From an uncultured Fulvivirga sp. (lineage in GTDB: Bacteria > Bacteroidota > Bacteroidia > Cytophagales > Cyclobacteriaceae), in contig CANMSE010000004.1 of the NCBI GenBank assembly GCA_947500555.1, positions 124,001 through 188,000 of the forward strand: DNA of 64,000 nucleotides, read 5' to 3'. This document shows, piece by piece, positions 1 to 7,866 of the stretch (within the stretch, counting starts at the first letter, position 1; each line of letters opens with the position of its first letter). Under the pieces are notes generated by a model that saw nothing but the letters and a program-made list of their open reading frames with translations, did no database searches and was not told the DNA's origin. The translations under genes were made by a program, and so were the position numbers.

Positions 1-179
1 CCAAGGCTTTCTATTACCCCTACACTTTTGGTTTTGGAATGTGGATTAAATGCGGCATCCTGCCCAGGTCCTTTACCAGTAATTGACATACTCTGATTTG
101 GGCTCAGTTCGAAAATAGAATTTTGAGAAGAACAGGCCTGAGATAGTAAGAAAAGAAGGAAGAGAAAAGAAGTTTTCAT
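1..179 (-). CDS. Lipoprotein of unknown function, 5' part only
   Basis: I read this from the sequence: an ATG at 177-179 on the minus strand opens a frame that runs off the left edge (59 codons visible). The first 16 residues form a hydrophobic signal peptide that ends in the lipobox SQAC, so the protein should be a lipidated envelope protein. The visible mature part (SSQNSIFELSPNQSMS and onward) matches no family I recognise. The gene is the most downstream of the leftward accessory genes, and a terminator for the preceding gene separates it from that gene. The lipoprotein nature is well supported; the function is unknown. Confidence 0.7.
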   Translation of the reverse strand, partial: MKTSFLFLLFLLSQACSSQNSIFELSPNQSMSITGKGPGQDAAFNPHSKTKSVGVIESL

Positions 180-265
180 GTCATTTGAGATTTTGTGACT
201 CTAAGAACTTCCCTAAGATACTGTCTTACATACAGCAATTATAACCAATACCCTTTAAAATTATA

Positions 266-290
266 GCGGTTTGACTAAAGGCCAAACCGC
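266..290 (-). terminator. Intrinsic terminator after the first PEBP gene
   Basis: A perfect 8-bp stem (GCGGTTTG / CAAACCGC) with a 9-nt loop lies 31 nt beyond the PEBP stop codon. On the minus strand it is followed by TATAATTTT. It would separate the PEBP gene from the lipoprotein gene. Confidence 0.7.
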
Positions 291-320
291 TTCATTTAAT
301 GTACTTGTAAGAGAATGTAG

Positions 321-875
321 CTATTCTTTAGTTCTTTGATAGTATGCCACTATACTGGCCTTTTCCAAAGTGTTATTCCATAAATAATATCCAACAACCG
401 CTGGGTTTGTATTTTCGTCTAATCCGAGCTTATCAGTCTTTAAAGCATAGACGGTAATTATATACTGATGCAAACCATGACCTTCAGGTGGACAAGGTCC
501 GCCATATCCTTTAGCACCATAATTTGTTATGCTTTGAATCACATTTTTAGGAGCTAGATTTAGTGAGATGTTTCCGGCATTGCTTACTAATTCAGTGATA
601 TTGGAAGGGATATCAAACATTACCCAATGCCACCACCCACTGCCCGTTGGTGCATCGGGATCGTACATTGTTACAGCAAAACTTTTTGTTCCCTCGGGAG
701 CATTATCCCATGAAAGTTGTGGAGACGTATTTTGGCCAACACAACCAAAACCATTAAACTCTTCTGTTAACGTGGCTTGCCCTCCAATGTCCTTACTGGA
801 TAAGGTGAAGGTACCTTGACTTAATGTGATGTGCGATACGACACTAACCGCTAATAACATAATTACCTGTTTCAT
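321..875 (-). CDS. YbhB/YbcL-type PEBP (Raf kinase inhibitor-like) protein, copy 1
   Basis: This is a 184-residue exported protein of the phosphatidylethanolamine-binding protein superfamily. A signal peptide covers about residues 1-20. The PEBP signature lies at residues 71-90 (YDPDAPTGSG, then WWHWVMFDIP), and a second ligand-pocket motif, GPCPPEGHGLHQY, is at 126-138. Bacterial members are small single-domain proteins whose ligand and role are mostly unknown. The gene follows an AraC regulator with 89 nt between stop and start, which suggests local control. A second PEBP at 10267-10824 differs at only about 28 of 163 mature positions in my hand alignment, while the signal peptides are unrelated. 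The family call is firm; the physiological role is not known. Confidence 0.93.
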   Translation of the reverse strand: MKQVIMLLAVSVVSHITLSQGTFTLSSKDIGGQATLTEEFNGFGCVGQNTSPQLSWDNAPEGTKSFAVTMYDPDAPTGSGWWHWVMFDIPSNITELVSNAGNISLNLAPKNVIQSITNYGAKGYGGPCPPEGHGLHQYIITVYALKTDKLGLDENTNPAVVGYYLWNNTLEKASIVAYYQRTKE

Positions 876-943
876 AATTTTTCATGTTTTTAATTATGAT
901 ACAAAGCTCAACCACTTTCAAAATAATGTGGGATTGTATCAGA

Positions 944-963
944 TCAAAAAGTATTGCTAAAAG
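944..963 (-). promoter_or_regulatory. Conserved 20-bp element upstream of PEBP copy 1 (candidate AraC operator)
   Basis: The 20 bases between the AraC stop codon and the PEBP promoter region match 18 of 20 positions of the bases at 10892-10911, which sit at almost the same distance (68-69 nt) from the second PEBP start. The rest of the two spacers is much less alike, so this block appears to be under selection. By inference it is the binding site of the adjacent AraC regulator or part of the promoter. Confidence 0.45.
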
Positions 964-964
964 C

Positions 965-1804
965 TCAATCTAACTGATACTGTTTTGGTGTTTTATCAAA
1001 TTTAGCTTTAAAAGCTTGGATAAAATTAGTCAGAGAATCATAGCCGATGTCAAAATGGATATCAGACGGTCTCTTTTTTTCATTCTTAAGGAGGAACGCT
1101 GCGTATTCAAGCCTCTTGTCCTGAAACCATTTGCTGGGAGAAGTGTGAAAATAGCTTTCAAATTTTCTTTTAAATGTAGAAAGACTCATGTTAGTTAGGA
1201 AGGCCAGTTCATTTAGAGTCAATTTATTCAACTTATTGTTTTCAACAACCTCCTTGAAATGAAAATCATAATCATTTACATCATCCATCAAAGACTCTAG
1301 AAAGTCATTACCTAATGTGCCGGTTAGGTATAGCATTAATTCCTCAAACTTGACCTGAAACACATTATTCTTAGCGTTTTGAGATAAATTATTGAGATTA
1401 ATCAGACTTTCGGCAAAAGAACGCAAATACCGATCAAATGGAATGGATTGAATGCTCCTGCTTTTGGAATCTTTTGACAAAGCAATGGAATATTTTCTAG
1501 CGAATTGAAAAACAGCTTCATTAGAAAAAAAGAAGAGTATACTTCTGTAGCTATTATTTGTATCCGCCAATTTCTCCGTCATTAGGCATTTACCAGCTTT
1601 CATCAGAAGAAATTTACCATTTGAAATAGACATGGATTTGACATTAGAGAATACTTCTTTGTGTCCTTCGAGCAAGAAGCTAAACGTATTCATAGAGAGG
1701 CTAACTTGCTGCTTAGTAGACTCTTGTCGAACCTTATAATCGTATACCAGCACATCTGTTTTTTCAACAGATATTAAGTCTTCAGGTAAGGTTATGATTT
1801 TCAT
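965..1804 (-). CDS. AraC-family transcriptional regulator, copy 1
   Basis: This 279-residue regulator has an N-terminal sensing part without a family I can name and a C-terminal AraC DNA-binding domain at about residues 195-279. Both helix-turn-helix units are visible (LTLNELAFLTNMSLSTFKRK, then PSDIHFDIGYDSLTNFIQAF), and it ends with the usual FDKTPKQY. It lies directly upstream of a PEBP gene. A paralogue at 10913-11752 lies in the same position next to the other PEBP gene and shares blocks such as FLLMK(A/S)G and CLMTEKL. The linkage suggests that it controls the PEBP gene. The signal it senses is not evident. Confidence 0.9.
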   Translation of the reverse strand: MKIITLPEDLISVEKTDVLVYDYKVRQESTKQQVSLSMNTFSFLLEGHKEVFSNVKSMSISNGKFLLMKAGKCLMTEKLADTNNSYRSILFFFSNEAVFQFARKYSIALSKDSKSRSIQSIPFDRYLRSFAESLINLNNLSQNAKNNVFQVKFEELMLYLTGTLGNDFLESLMDDVNDYDFHFKEVVENNKLNKLTLNELAFLTNMSLSTFKRKFESYFHTSPSKWFQDKRLEYAAFLLKNEKKRPSDIHFDIGYDSLTNFIQAFKAKFDKTPKQYQLD

Positions 1805-1882
1805 GTCTTATTCCTCCTAACATCTAAATGAATTGGAGTAGGTTTTATCGCTCTCACTTCCACTAGATCACATTTTATATGA

Positions 1883-2530
1883 CTATGCAGGAAGCCTTTT
1901 TATTATAAATTTCATTTGTCCTCTATGGTTTGATTCATGTTCACAAACATGAAACCATTTGCAATAATTGTTTGTAAGTTTATTGCCGAAAAACGGTTCA
2001 GATTTCATAATCCATTCATCATTTCTTTTGGCAAATTCCTTTTTTGTTACTTCTCTTACTTCTTCAAGCTTAGCTAGGTAATAACTAATATCATTTCCCT
2101 TTATATGTTCACGTCCTTTTTCTCCAAGACCGCTGGCTATATCCCATTCTTTTTTTATCTCTTCACTCCAAGTCCCCCATTCCATTTCGTCAAACGTATT
2201 TAATTGATAATACTTTTCAGTTGCGGCTAAGTGTAGAAGCATAGCACCAATAGAATTTGATTTGTCATCTATCTGAAAATCCAATTCTTCTACCGATAAG
2301 TCTTTCACAGTTCCAATCACCCATTCACGCATCATAGTCATGGTAGACAATAGAGTGCCAATATGAGGGGAGTAACCGTTTTGAGGTCCAATTATGTATA
2401 TGCTATCTGAGCTTTGAGTTGGTTTAGATTGAGAAAAACTAACCAGCGGTGCGGATATAAGTCCCGCAGTTAAAAGTGCAGACTCTTTAATAAACTTTCT
2501 CCTTTGGGTATTTTTTGTGCTATTTTTCAT
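1883..2530 (-). CDS. DinB-superfamily protein with a Tat signal
   Basis: The protein has 215 residues. The N-terminus carries a twin-arginine motif (QRRKFIK, residues 9-15) followed by a hydrophobic stretch ending near SFSQ, so it should be exported folded. The rest is a DinB-type four-helix bundle: a His in LLHLAATEKYYQ and the late pair in HVCEHESNHRGQ form the usual metal-binding triad. DinB proteins are often thiol-dependent transferases or metalloenzymes, and the substrate here is unknown. The gene starts 10 nt after a serine hydrolase gene, so the two are probably co-transcribed. Confidence 0.88.
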   Translation of the reverse strand: MKNSTKNTQRRKFIKESALLTAGLISAPLVSFSQSKPTQSSDSIYIIGPQNGYSPHIGTLLSTMTMMREWVIGTVKDLSVEELDFQIDDKSNSIGAMLLHLAATEKYYQLNTFDEMEWGTWSEEIKKEWDIASGLGEKGREHIKGNDISYYLAKLEEVREVTKKEFAKRNDEWIMKSEPFFGNKLTNNYCKWFHVCEHESNHRGQMKFIIKRLPA

Positions 2531-2540
2531 AGTTTATAAT

Positions 2541-3932
2541 TTATTCAATCGCTTTCAATATATATCTTGGTATCATTTCATTTGGCGGAGTACTTTTTCC
2601 ATAAATGGCATAAGAATTATAATTACCTCCAGTAAACACAGTTATCATATCTAGTTCTGGCCAAATGTTAATTTTTTGTCCACCATTGCCCGTTGCTAAA
2701 TAAGAATTGTATTCCTTTCCATCAACTACAAAGTATTTATGCTCCCATGCATAGCCATAATCACCCTTCTCCATATCAAAAGTTTTCTCAATCCAATTTT
2801 TAGAAATGATCTGCTCATTATTCCACTTGCCCTGTTGGCTGTACATTTTGGCCAGTTTTAGCAAATCTCTCGGGGTTAAGTATAGTTGACTAAAAGTCGA
2901 TTGACTAGCTGGGTTAGGTTCAAATGTCCAATCATAATTTTTAATTCCTAAAGGTTGAAAGAGGTTTTTGTTAGCGAAATCTTCTATCATTTCATTGGTG
3001 GCTACTTCAACCAAACTGCCTAGAGTTAAAGCACAACCAGTGCAATAAGAAGAAAATTCTCCCGGCTCTGCTACCATCGGTAAATCAAGAGTATACTTTA
3101 CCCAATCACTACTTTCCATCATAGATTGCTCATTACCTGCACTTTCAGGATTGTCGTTTTCACAGTCCATTCCGTGACGATACATCAGAAAATTCTCAAT
3201 AGTAATTTCTTTCTTTAGATTATCCATGTTAGCTATTTCCGGATATTTAGAATTGAAGTAAGGCAGTAGCTTTTCCTTTTCGCTCTTTACAAATCCTTTA
3301 TCAATGGCGATACCTAAAATAGCCCCGATAAATGGTTTTGTAGCAGATCTGAGTTGATGTGGTTTGTTGGCATTATACCCATAAAAATATTCTTCGAGTA
3401 CCAGTTTGTTATTCTTATATATCAAAATACTATGAACATCAGGATAATCACCTTGAATAGTATTCTTTACCATTTGAAGGATCGGTTCAGGGTGACCAAA
3501 TATATTTTCAAGTGACCCAACTTCCAAACCGTCATTAAGTTTCTCAGGTTGTTGATAGTGGTATTTATCCGGGTTATTGAGTAACTCCTTTCTGGGATTC
3601 ATTTCCATCCTTTCAAAATCAGTTTTAATTAATTTGAAAGTCTGATTATCTACCTGGTATTGATTGACTTTACCTTCACCATTCCTTCCAAATGTCACCG
3701 GGATGTTTTGAATATTTGCAAAAGTATCCATGTTGATATGTTTTAATGGATATTTGGCATCATCAATAATGGCATAAAGCGTAGTATCTAACTCAGAGGC
3801 AACCATGTCTAACGTGTTCTCACCTAGGTATTCATACTTTCCTTCGTACTCCTGAAGCTTATCTAAGACGGATTTTTCTTTTTGAGTAGAACACCCAATA
3901 CAAAGAATTAGAATTAAGAAAATTTTATTCAT
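2541..3932 (-). CDS. Serine hydrolase lipoprotein (beta-lactamase class C / esterase fold)
   Basis: This 463-residue protein has a short lipoprotein signal with Cys14 as the lipidation site. Residues 20-110 form an N-terminal extension, and the catalytic domain of the class C beta-lactamase / DD-peptidase fold follows. The active-site motifs are S196-A-T-K199, Y296-C-T in place of the usual YxN, and TGNGGQ at 414-419 in place of KTG/HxG. Such proteins are mostly esterases or peptidases of the envelope and seldom true beta-lactamases. The gene precedes the DinB gene by 10 nt. It resembles the hydrolase at 4149-5294 around the active site, so the two are probably paralogues. Confidence 0.9.
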   Translation of the reverse strand: MNKIFLILILCIGCSTQKEKSVLDKLQEYEGKYEYLGENTLDMVASELDTTLYAIIDDAKYPLKHINMDTFANIQNIPVTFGRNGEGKVNQYQVDNQTFKLIKTDFERMEMNPRKELLNNPDKYHYQQPEKLNDGLEVGSLENIFGHPEPILQMVKNTIQGDYPDVHSILIYKNNKLVLEEYFYGYNANKPHQLRSATKPFIGAILGIAIDKGFVKSEKEKLLPYFNSKYPEIANMDNLKKEITIENFLMYRHGMDCENDNPESAGNEQSMMESSDWVKYTLDLPMVAEPGEFSSYCTGCALTLGSLVEVATNEMIEDFANKNLFQPLGIKNYDWTFEPNPASQSTFSQLYLTPRDLLKLAKMYSQQGKWNNEQIISKNWIEKTFDMEKGDYGYAWEHKYFVVDGKEYNSYLATGNGGQKINIWPELDMITVFTGGNYNSYAIYGKSTPPNEMIPRYILKAIE

Positions 3933-4080
3933 TACTACGGTTGAGTATTTGATTAGTTTTAGAAATTTACACTATTATTCCGATAGACGAATCTCGATCC
4001 AGAGTGGAAATTGCGTTGTTAATTCAAACTCTCCAATTTTTTTCTAAAAGAAGTTTTCTGATTTTCTAACTCAAAACAAA

Positions 4081-4098
4081 GAGCTGCTTTTTCAGCTC
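4081..4098 (-). terminator. Intrinsic terminator after the second serine hydrolase gene
   Basis: The stem GAGCTG / CAGCTC with a 6-nt loop lies about 50 nt past the stop of the upstream gene. On the minus strand a T-rich run (TTTGTTTTGAG) follows. Confidence 0.55.
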
Positions 4099-4148
4099 AT
4101 TTCCCAATGTTGTAGTTTCCACACCCGAAGCTTCGAAGGCCGAAATTT

Positions 4149-5294
4149 TCATTTTGCCCTTTTGATAAATGTTGGTATGAAAATATCATTCATCATCGCA
4201 AAAGCCAATTTGTCTTCTTGAGAATTGTAGGCACCTCCAGTAAATACTGCAACCATCTTAAGTTCGGGAAAAATCATAATATATTGCCCACCGTTTCCTG
4301 TTGCGGTTTTAGAGACAATAACTCGTTCACCTACTTTAAATGGAATATTCCACCATAGAAACCCATAGTCTATTCCAGTGATTTTTATTTTTGGTGTAGT
4401 TGATTCTTCAATCCACTTCTCCGATACAATTTGCTTTTCATCCCACTTTCCTTTGTTAAGTATTAGTTTTCCAATTTTCGCCATATCGCGTGAAGTCATG
4501 TACAATCGTTTACCAGATGGGATGACATTTTTATCTGAAGTATGGCCCCATGTAACATTGGTAATGCCCAAAGGATCAAATAAATAGCTTTGAGCAAATT
4601 CCTGAATTGTCATTCCCGAAGCCTGACTTATCATTTCTGCTACAAGTAAAACACCCATGGAACAATAATTAGAAACTGTACCTGGTTCATTGAACATGGG
4701 AAGATCAAGTGTATATTGAATCCAATCGTTTTTCTTATAAACTCTATCTTCCTGACCTTTAGATTTTTTATCCCAGTCATTACAATCAAGCCCGCTCGAC
4801 ATGGTCAGCAGGTGGCGGATCGTAATTTTATCTTTTCGAGAGTCAAGATTTCTTTTGGGAACCTTACTTTTTATGTACTTTGATATTGGGTCATCAACGC
4901 TGCCTATCAGTCCTTTATCAATAGCTATGCCCAATAAAATGGACCTGATGCTTTTCGTTGTTGAGCGAAGATCGTGTCGTTGACTAGGAGAGTGCCCGTT
5001 AAAGTACTCTTCAAAGATGAGTTGATTGTCTTTTATCAATAAAGCACTGTGCAATTTATTTTCTTCTTCTTTTAACTGGTTAAATGCACGGTAAATCAAG
5101 GTAGTATCAACACCTTGAGATTTTAGGTTATTCGTTTTCCATCCATCTCCAAGTTCTTTTGGTTGTGAATACTTATAATTATTTTGTCCATAACAAAATG
5201 TGTTTATGAGTAATGAGAACATCAAGTATGCTATAATCAGCAATGAATTATACACTTTATTGTGTCTAGGTTTTATAATTTTTTTATAATCCAA
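4149..5294 (-). CDS. Serine hydrolase (beta-lactamase class C / esterase fold)
   Basis: The product has 381 residues. A basic N-terminus is followed by a hydrophobic segment (about 16-36) ending in CYGQ, so it is exported or membrane-anchored. The catalytic motifs are S111-T-T-K114, YCS (YxN position) and TGNGGQ near the C-terminus. It has the same catalytic-domain layout as the hydrolase at 2541-3932 but lacks that protein's N-terminal extension. Its start codon lies inside the end of the alpha/beta hydrolase gene (22-nt overlap), so the two are translated from one message. The substrate cannot be told from sequence. Confidence 0.88.
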   Translation of the reverse strand: MDYKKIIKPRHNKVYNSLLIIAYLMFSLLINTFCYGQNNYKYSQPKELGDGWKTNNLKSQGVDTTLIYRAFNQLKEEENKLHSALLIKDNQLIFEEYFNGHSPSQRHDLRSTTKSIRSILLGIAIDKGLIGSVDDPISKYIKSKVPKRNLDSRKDKITIRHLLTMSSGLDCNDWDKKSKGQEDRVYKKNDWIQYTLDLPMFNEPGTVSNYCSMGVLLVAEMISQASGMTIQEFAQSYLFDPLGITNVTWGHTSDKNVIPSGKRLYMTSRDMAKIGKLILNKGKWDEKQIVSEKWIEESTTPKIKITGIDYGFLWWNIPFKVGERVIVSKTATGNGGQYIMIFPELKMVAVFTGGAYNSQEDKLAFAMMNDIFIPTFIKRAK

Positions 5295-6289
5295 TCTAAA
5301 GTAAACTCATTGACTTCATCCAAATGGTCAATCCATTTTTTCTTACCTGATTTATCAATCTTGGTCTCCATAAAAAAATGATCGCAGTTAGGAAATACCT
5401 TGTAAGTCAAATTGTCTTTACCTTTCCTTAAGAACTCAAGTTTTGCGTAATCCATGTTTAAGATGCTATGACGATCATTTCCACCAGCAACATACAGGAT
5501 AGGAATATCTAGCTTAAGCATATTCTCTATTGGGGCGTTCAAGGTAAAACTACTCCACTTGTAATAAGTTTCTCCAAACCATTCCTTTGTGGTGGATTTT
5601 GGGTCCTTATATATTTTTTCAAATTCTATATACAAAGAGTCGATATTTGCTTGAGCCTCGTCATTTGATTTTTCGCCATTTAGTGCAGACAATCTTTCCA
5701 TAAGGATAAAGTCATATAGATGATTAAGAGAATTACCCATCATAGCAATAACGTGAGTCACTTTCTTATTTTTTAGAGCTACTGCAGGAGCTACTTGTGA
5801 ACCTTCTGAATGTCCCCAAATTACAATTTGAGAACTGTCGACACTTAGTTCTTCTAAAGCATGATTTATCACTAAATTACCAGAATTTGCTCTCCAATCT
5901 AAGCTGTATTTCTCACTATATCCGTCCTGTACAGGATATTGTTTCCTACCAGAAGGCGTAATTTCTAAGCTGTCTACTAAAGGAGTATGGGGTTTGCTTA
6001 TTAATATGATGTGGTAATCATCACTTATAGAATTCCAATTCAAAGTAATACTATTAGAGTAACCTCCTCTCGGGTGAGGCCAGAACAATGGGAAGTTTGT
6101 AGAACCTTGTAAATAAATCAAAAGAGGCTTACGCTCATCAATTTTGTTTCTGAAAACATGGTAATTAATTTCTCCTAGTTTACTGTCTTTAATGCTTATA
6201 GTTTTCCAATTATTTGTGACTCTTTCATGTTGCCCATAGGTATTTATTGACAGGGTTAAAACTAGAATTAGAAAAAAAGTATTTTTCAT
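5273..6289 (-). CDS. Secreted alpha/beta hydrolase
   Basis: This 338-residue protein has a signal peptide (residues 1-20, ending NTYGQ). The nucleophile elbow is GHSEGS with Ser161. An acid residue is likely in GGNDRHS and the catalytic His in NCDHFFME near the C-terminus. These are the canonical triad of the alpha/beta-hydrolase fold (dienelactone hydrolase / prolyl oligopeptidase-like). It overlaps the following serine hydrolase gene by 22 nt, and the pair may act on related ester or amide substrates in the periplasm. The fold is sure; the substrate is unknown. Confidence 0.88.
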   Translation of the reverse strand: MKNTFFLILVLTLSINTYGQHERVTNNWKTISIKDSKLGEINYHVFRNKIDERKPLLIYLQGSTNFPLFWPHPRGGYSNSITLNWNSISDDYHIILISKPHTPLVDSLEITPSGRKQYPVQDGYSEKYSLDWRANSGNLVINHALEELSVDSSQIVIWGHSEGSQVAPAVALKNKKVTHVIAMMGNSLNHLYDFILMERLSALNGEKSNDEAQANIDSLYIEFEKIYKDPKSTTKEWFGETYYKWSSFTLNAPIENMLKLDIPILYVAGGNDRHSILNMDYAKLEFLRKGKDNLTYKVFPNCDHFFMETKIDKSGKKKWIDHLDEVNEFTLDWIIKKL

Positions 6290-6313
6290 GAATAATGATT
6301 TTGGTTCAACTTA

Positions 6314-6429
6314 CACACAACGTCCAATTATCATACTGAAGCTGAACTTATTAATATCTACTAAGGTTATCAATCAGCTTAGACCTTCGCAAATGGCTCA
6401 ATAAACTTATTACTGATAGTTGTTATGTG
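6314..6429. repeat. attC-like imperfect inverted repeat 1
   Basis: The left arm starts CACACAACGT and continues into AATTATCATACTGAAG. The right arm, CTTATTACTGATAGTTGTTATGTG, pairs with it imperfectly, with bulges and an unpaired central loop of about 60 nt. The right end lies inside the 3' end of the HAD gene, overlapping its stop codon. This layout (arm ends near AAC / GTT, bulged stem, position at a gene stop) is that of integron attC sites. The resemblance is by eye and unscored. Confidence 0.45.
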
Positions 6430-7054
6430 CTGATATTATGTCTTTTAATTGGTTCATTTCTTCAATGCGATCAACTTCTTTAATGTTATAATGCAAGCTC
6501 ATTGGGTCAAATAATACGGTTTTCATTTCTGCTGCAAAACCGGCTTCAATCCCCGTCATGCTATCTTCAATAACCAAACACTCATGTTGGAGGAATCCCA
6601 TAGTTTTGGCTGCATGAAGAAATATTTCAGGGTTAGGTTTCCAAGAGTCTATTTCATATGAACTGAAAATATTATCGTTAAAGTATTTCTTTAAACCAGT
6701 TATCTCAAGAGCTTTATTTATCTTGCTTATAGGTCCGCTTGAAGCAACACAGACAGAGAATATGTTATGATCTAAAAAATCAGTTACTCCTTTACACGGA
6801 GTTAATTCTTTTTCAAAAAGTTTCTCTACTAATTCTCGATAATCTGAAACAAAATTTTCTTTTAGCAAGATGCTATGTTCTTCTTCTATGGCTTTTAAAA
6901 TATCAGCTAATTTTCCGCCCCGATATTTTTCCGTCATTGCTTTAGCAGAAGTTTCTATTCCGTAATCTCTCAATTTAATTTCAAGTCCGAGATTACAGAG
7001 AAATTCACTGTCAACTAATGTTCCATCACAATCGAATATTAAGCATTTTATCAT
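6410..7054 (-). CDS. HAD-superfamily phosphatase (beta-phosphoglucomutase / phosphoglycolate phosphatase-like)
   Basis: The 214-residue product begins MIKCLIFDCDGTLVDSE. The nucleophile is D8 of the DxDGTLVDS motif, motif II is ASSG, and the lysine is in WKPNPEIF. Motif IV is VIEDSMTGIEA. This is a HAD subfamily IA hydrolase with a helical cap, and the substrate is unknown. The frame stays open for 42 codons upstream of the chosen ATG, but that stretch covers a repeat-like end (GCACATAAC at 7066-7074) and shows no HAD features, so I place the start at 7054. The gene is bracketed by GTTATGTGC (6422) and its inverse (7066), as expected for a mobile gene cassette. Confidence 0.87.
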   Translation of the reverse strand: MIKCLIFDCDGTLVDSEFLCNLGLEIKLRDYGIETSAKAMTEKYRGGKLADILKAIEEEHSILLKENFVSDYRELVEKLFEKELTPCKGVTDFLDHNIFSVCVASSGPISKINKALEITGLKKYFNDNIFSSYEIDSWKPNPEIFLHAAKTMGFLQHECLVIEDSMTGIEAGFAAEMKTVLFDPMSLHYNIKEVDRIEEMNQLKDIISAHNNYQ

Positions 7055-7065
7055 TTTATCACATT

Positions 7066-7234
7066 GCACATAACGTGTTCGTGTTTGGTTTTGTAGCCAT
7101 AAGCACTGAGATAGCAAATAGGAGAAAAACCATTGCCAGTAGCTAGGAAATTCGCATAGTTTCTGGTTTGCAATGTCCATGCAGATTGCTCCGTTCGCAT
7201 ATTCATTTAGTGTTTTTTATAAACATTTTTAAAT
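7066..7234. other. Non-coding spacer with one end of an attC-like element
   Basis: The spacer starts with GCACATAACGTG, the same AACGT-bearing end seen in the elements at 6314 and 10145. It also holds an inner hairpin near 7130-7170 (CATTGCCAG paired with CTGGTTTGCAATG). I could not find a convincing outer partner near the stop of the next gene, so the element may be decayed or divergent. Confidence 0.35.
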
Positions 7235-7717
7235 CTATTCTGTTGCAGGTTGAATAATTTCCCTGATAGTTGCCCATCCTGTCGGGCTCTCTTCATATCT
7301 TGTGTAAGTCACCATTGTTCGCCCCTTAAAAATAAATGGATCACCACCGTTCTTAGGTGTTCCTTTAATTGTAAATCTCGTTTGCTCTATTGCAATGTTT
7401 TCCCGAGTTAAAATACTTTCAACAACGTTTTCAATGAATTCAAGATCAAAAGCTTGTAGAGTTCCAATTAACCCATCAATTACTTCATCTCTACCGATTT
7501 TTAAATCATTGTAGCCTAAGGCTTTTATAACCTCTGGGTGATGTAGAGATTTAATTTTCTGAATATCACCATTTGAAAAGGCATCTCGAATAGTTTTGCC
7601 ATGATGTAAAATTGCTTGTTCGATTTCTCCTTCCTGCGCATTTGAGTCGGAGAAAATAAAAGGCAATAGCACTGCTGTTAATATTCGAATGTTGATAAAA
7701 TCTTTGATTACTCTCAT
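7235..7717 (-). CDS. Exported NTF2-like / SnoaL-like protein
   Basis: The product has 160 residues with a signal peptide ending near DSNAQ (residue 28). The mature domain has the layout of the NTF2-like (DUF4440/SnoaL) fold: an initial helix with HGKTIRDAFSNGD, then IKSLHHPEVIKALG, and a later strand-rich half ending GWATIREIIQPA. This small cone-shaped fold serves enzymes and ligand-binding proteins, so no reaction can be assigned. The gene stands alone in the leftward series, with spacers of more than 100 nt on both sides, as for single-gene cassettes. Confidence 0.75.
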   Translation of the reverse strand: MRVIKDFINIRILTAVLLPFIFSDSNAQEGEIEQAILHHGKTIRDAFSNGDIQKIKSLHHPEVIKALGYNDLKIGRDEVIDGLIGTLQAFDLEFIENVVESILTRENIAIEQTRFTIKGTPKNGGDPFIFKGRTMVTYTRYEESPTGWATIREIIQPATE

Positions 7718-7820
7718 TATTTGGCTTTTTTATTAGGTATTGTCTTTAATGTCCAGATAAGCTTAGTGAGCATATCTTTTTAGATAGATTCTAAAGTTAT
7801 AGTGTCAAGTTGATATTTTC

Positions 7821-7852
7821 TAATAGCTCAGCTTGCCTATTGAGCTTATTAT
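7821..7852 (-). terminator. Possible terminator after the S41 peptidase gene
   Basis: TAATAGCTCA pairs with TGAGCTTATTA (one bulge) around a 10-nt loop, 15 nt past the S41 stop. On the minus strand it runs into TATTAGAAAATAT rather than a clean T tract, so the call is moderate. Confidence 0.4.
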
Positions 7853-7866
7853 TTATTGAACTCAGA

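Noticed and set aside
266..290. Hairpin after PEBP copy 1 as an attC-like element matching that after copy 2
   Set aside because: It is a simple perfect 8-bp stem with no bulges and no AACGT/GTTA ends. The two PEBP copies thus have different 3' flanks.
4081..4098. Hairpin as a further attC-like element
   Set aside because: The stem is short, perfect and T-tailed on the minus strand, so it is better explained as a terminator.
2541..5294. The two serine hydrolases as true beta-lactamases
   Set aside because: The YxN and KTG motifs are altered (YCT/YCS and TGNGG) and one protein has a long extra N-terminal part. Esterase or peptidase activity is more likely, so no resistance claim is made.
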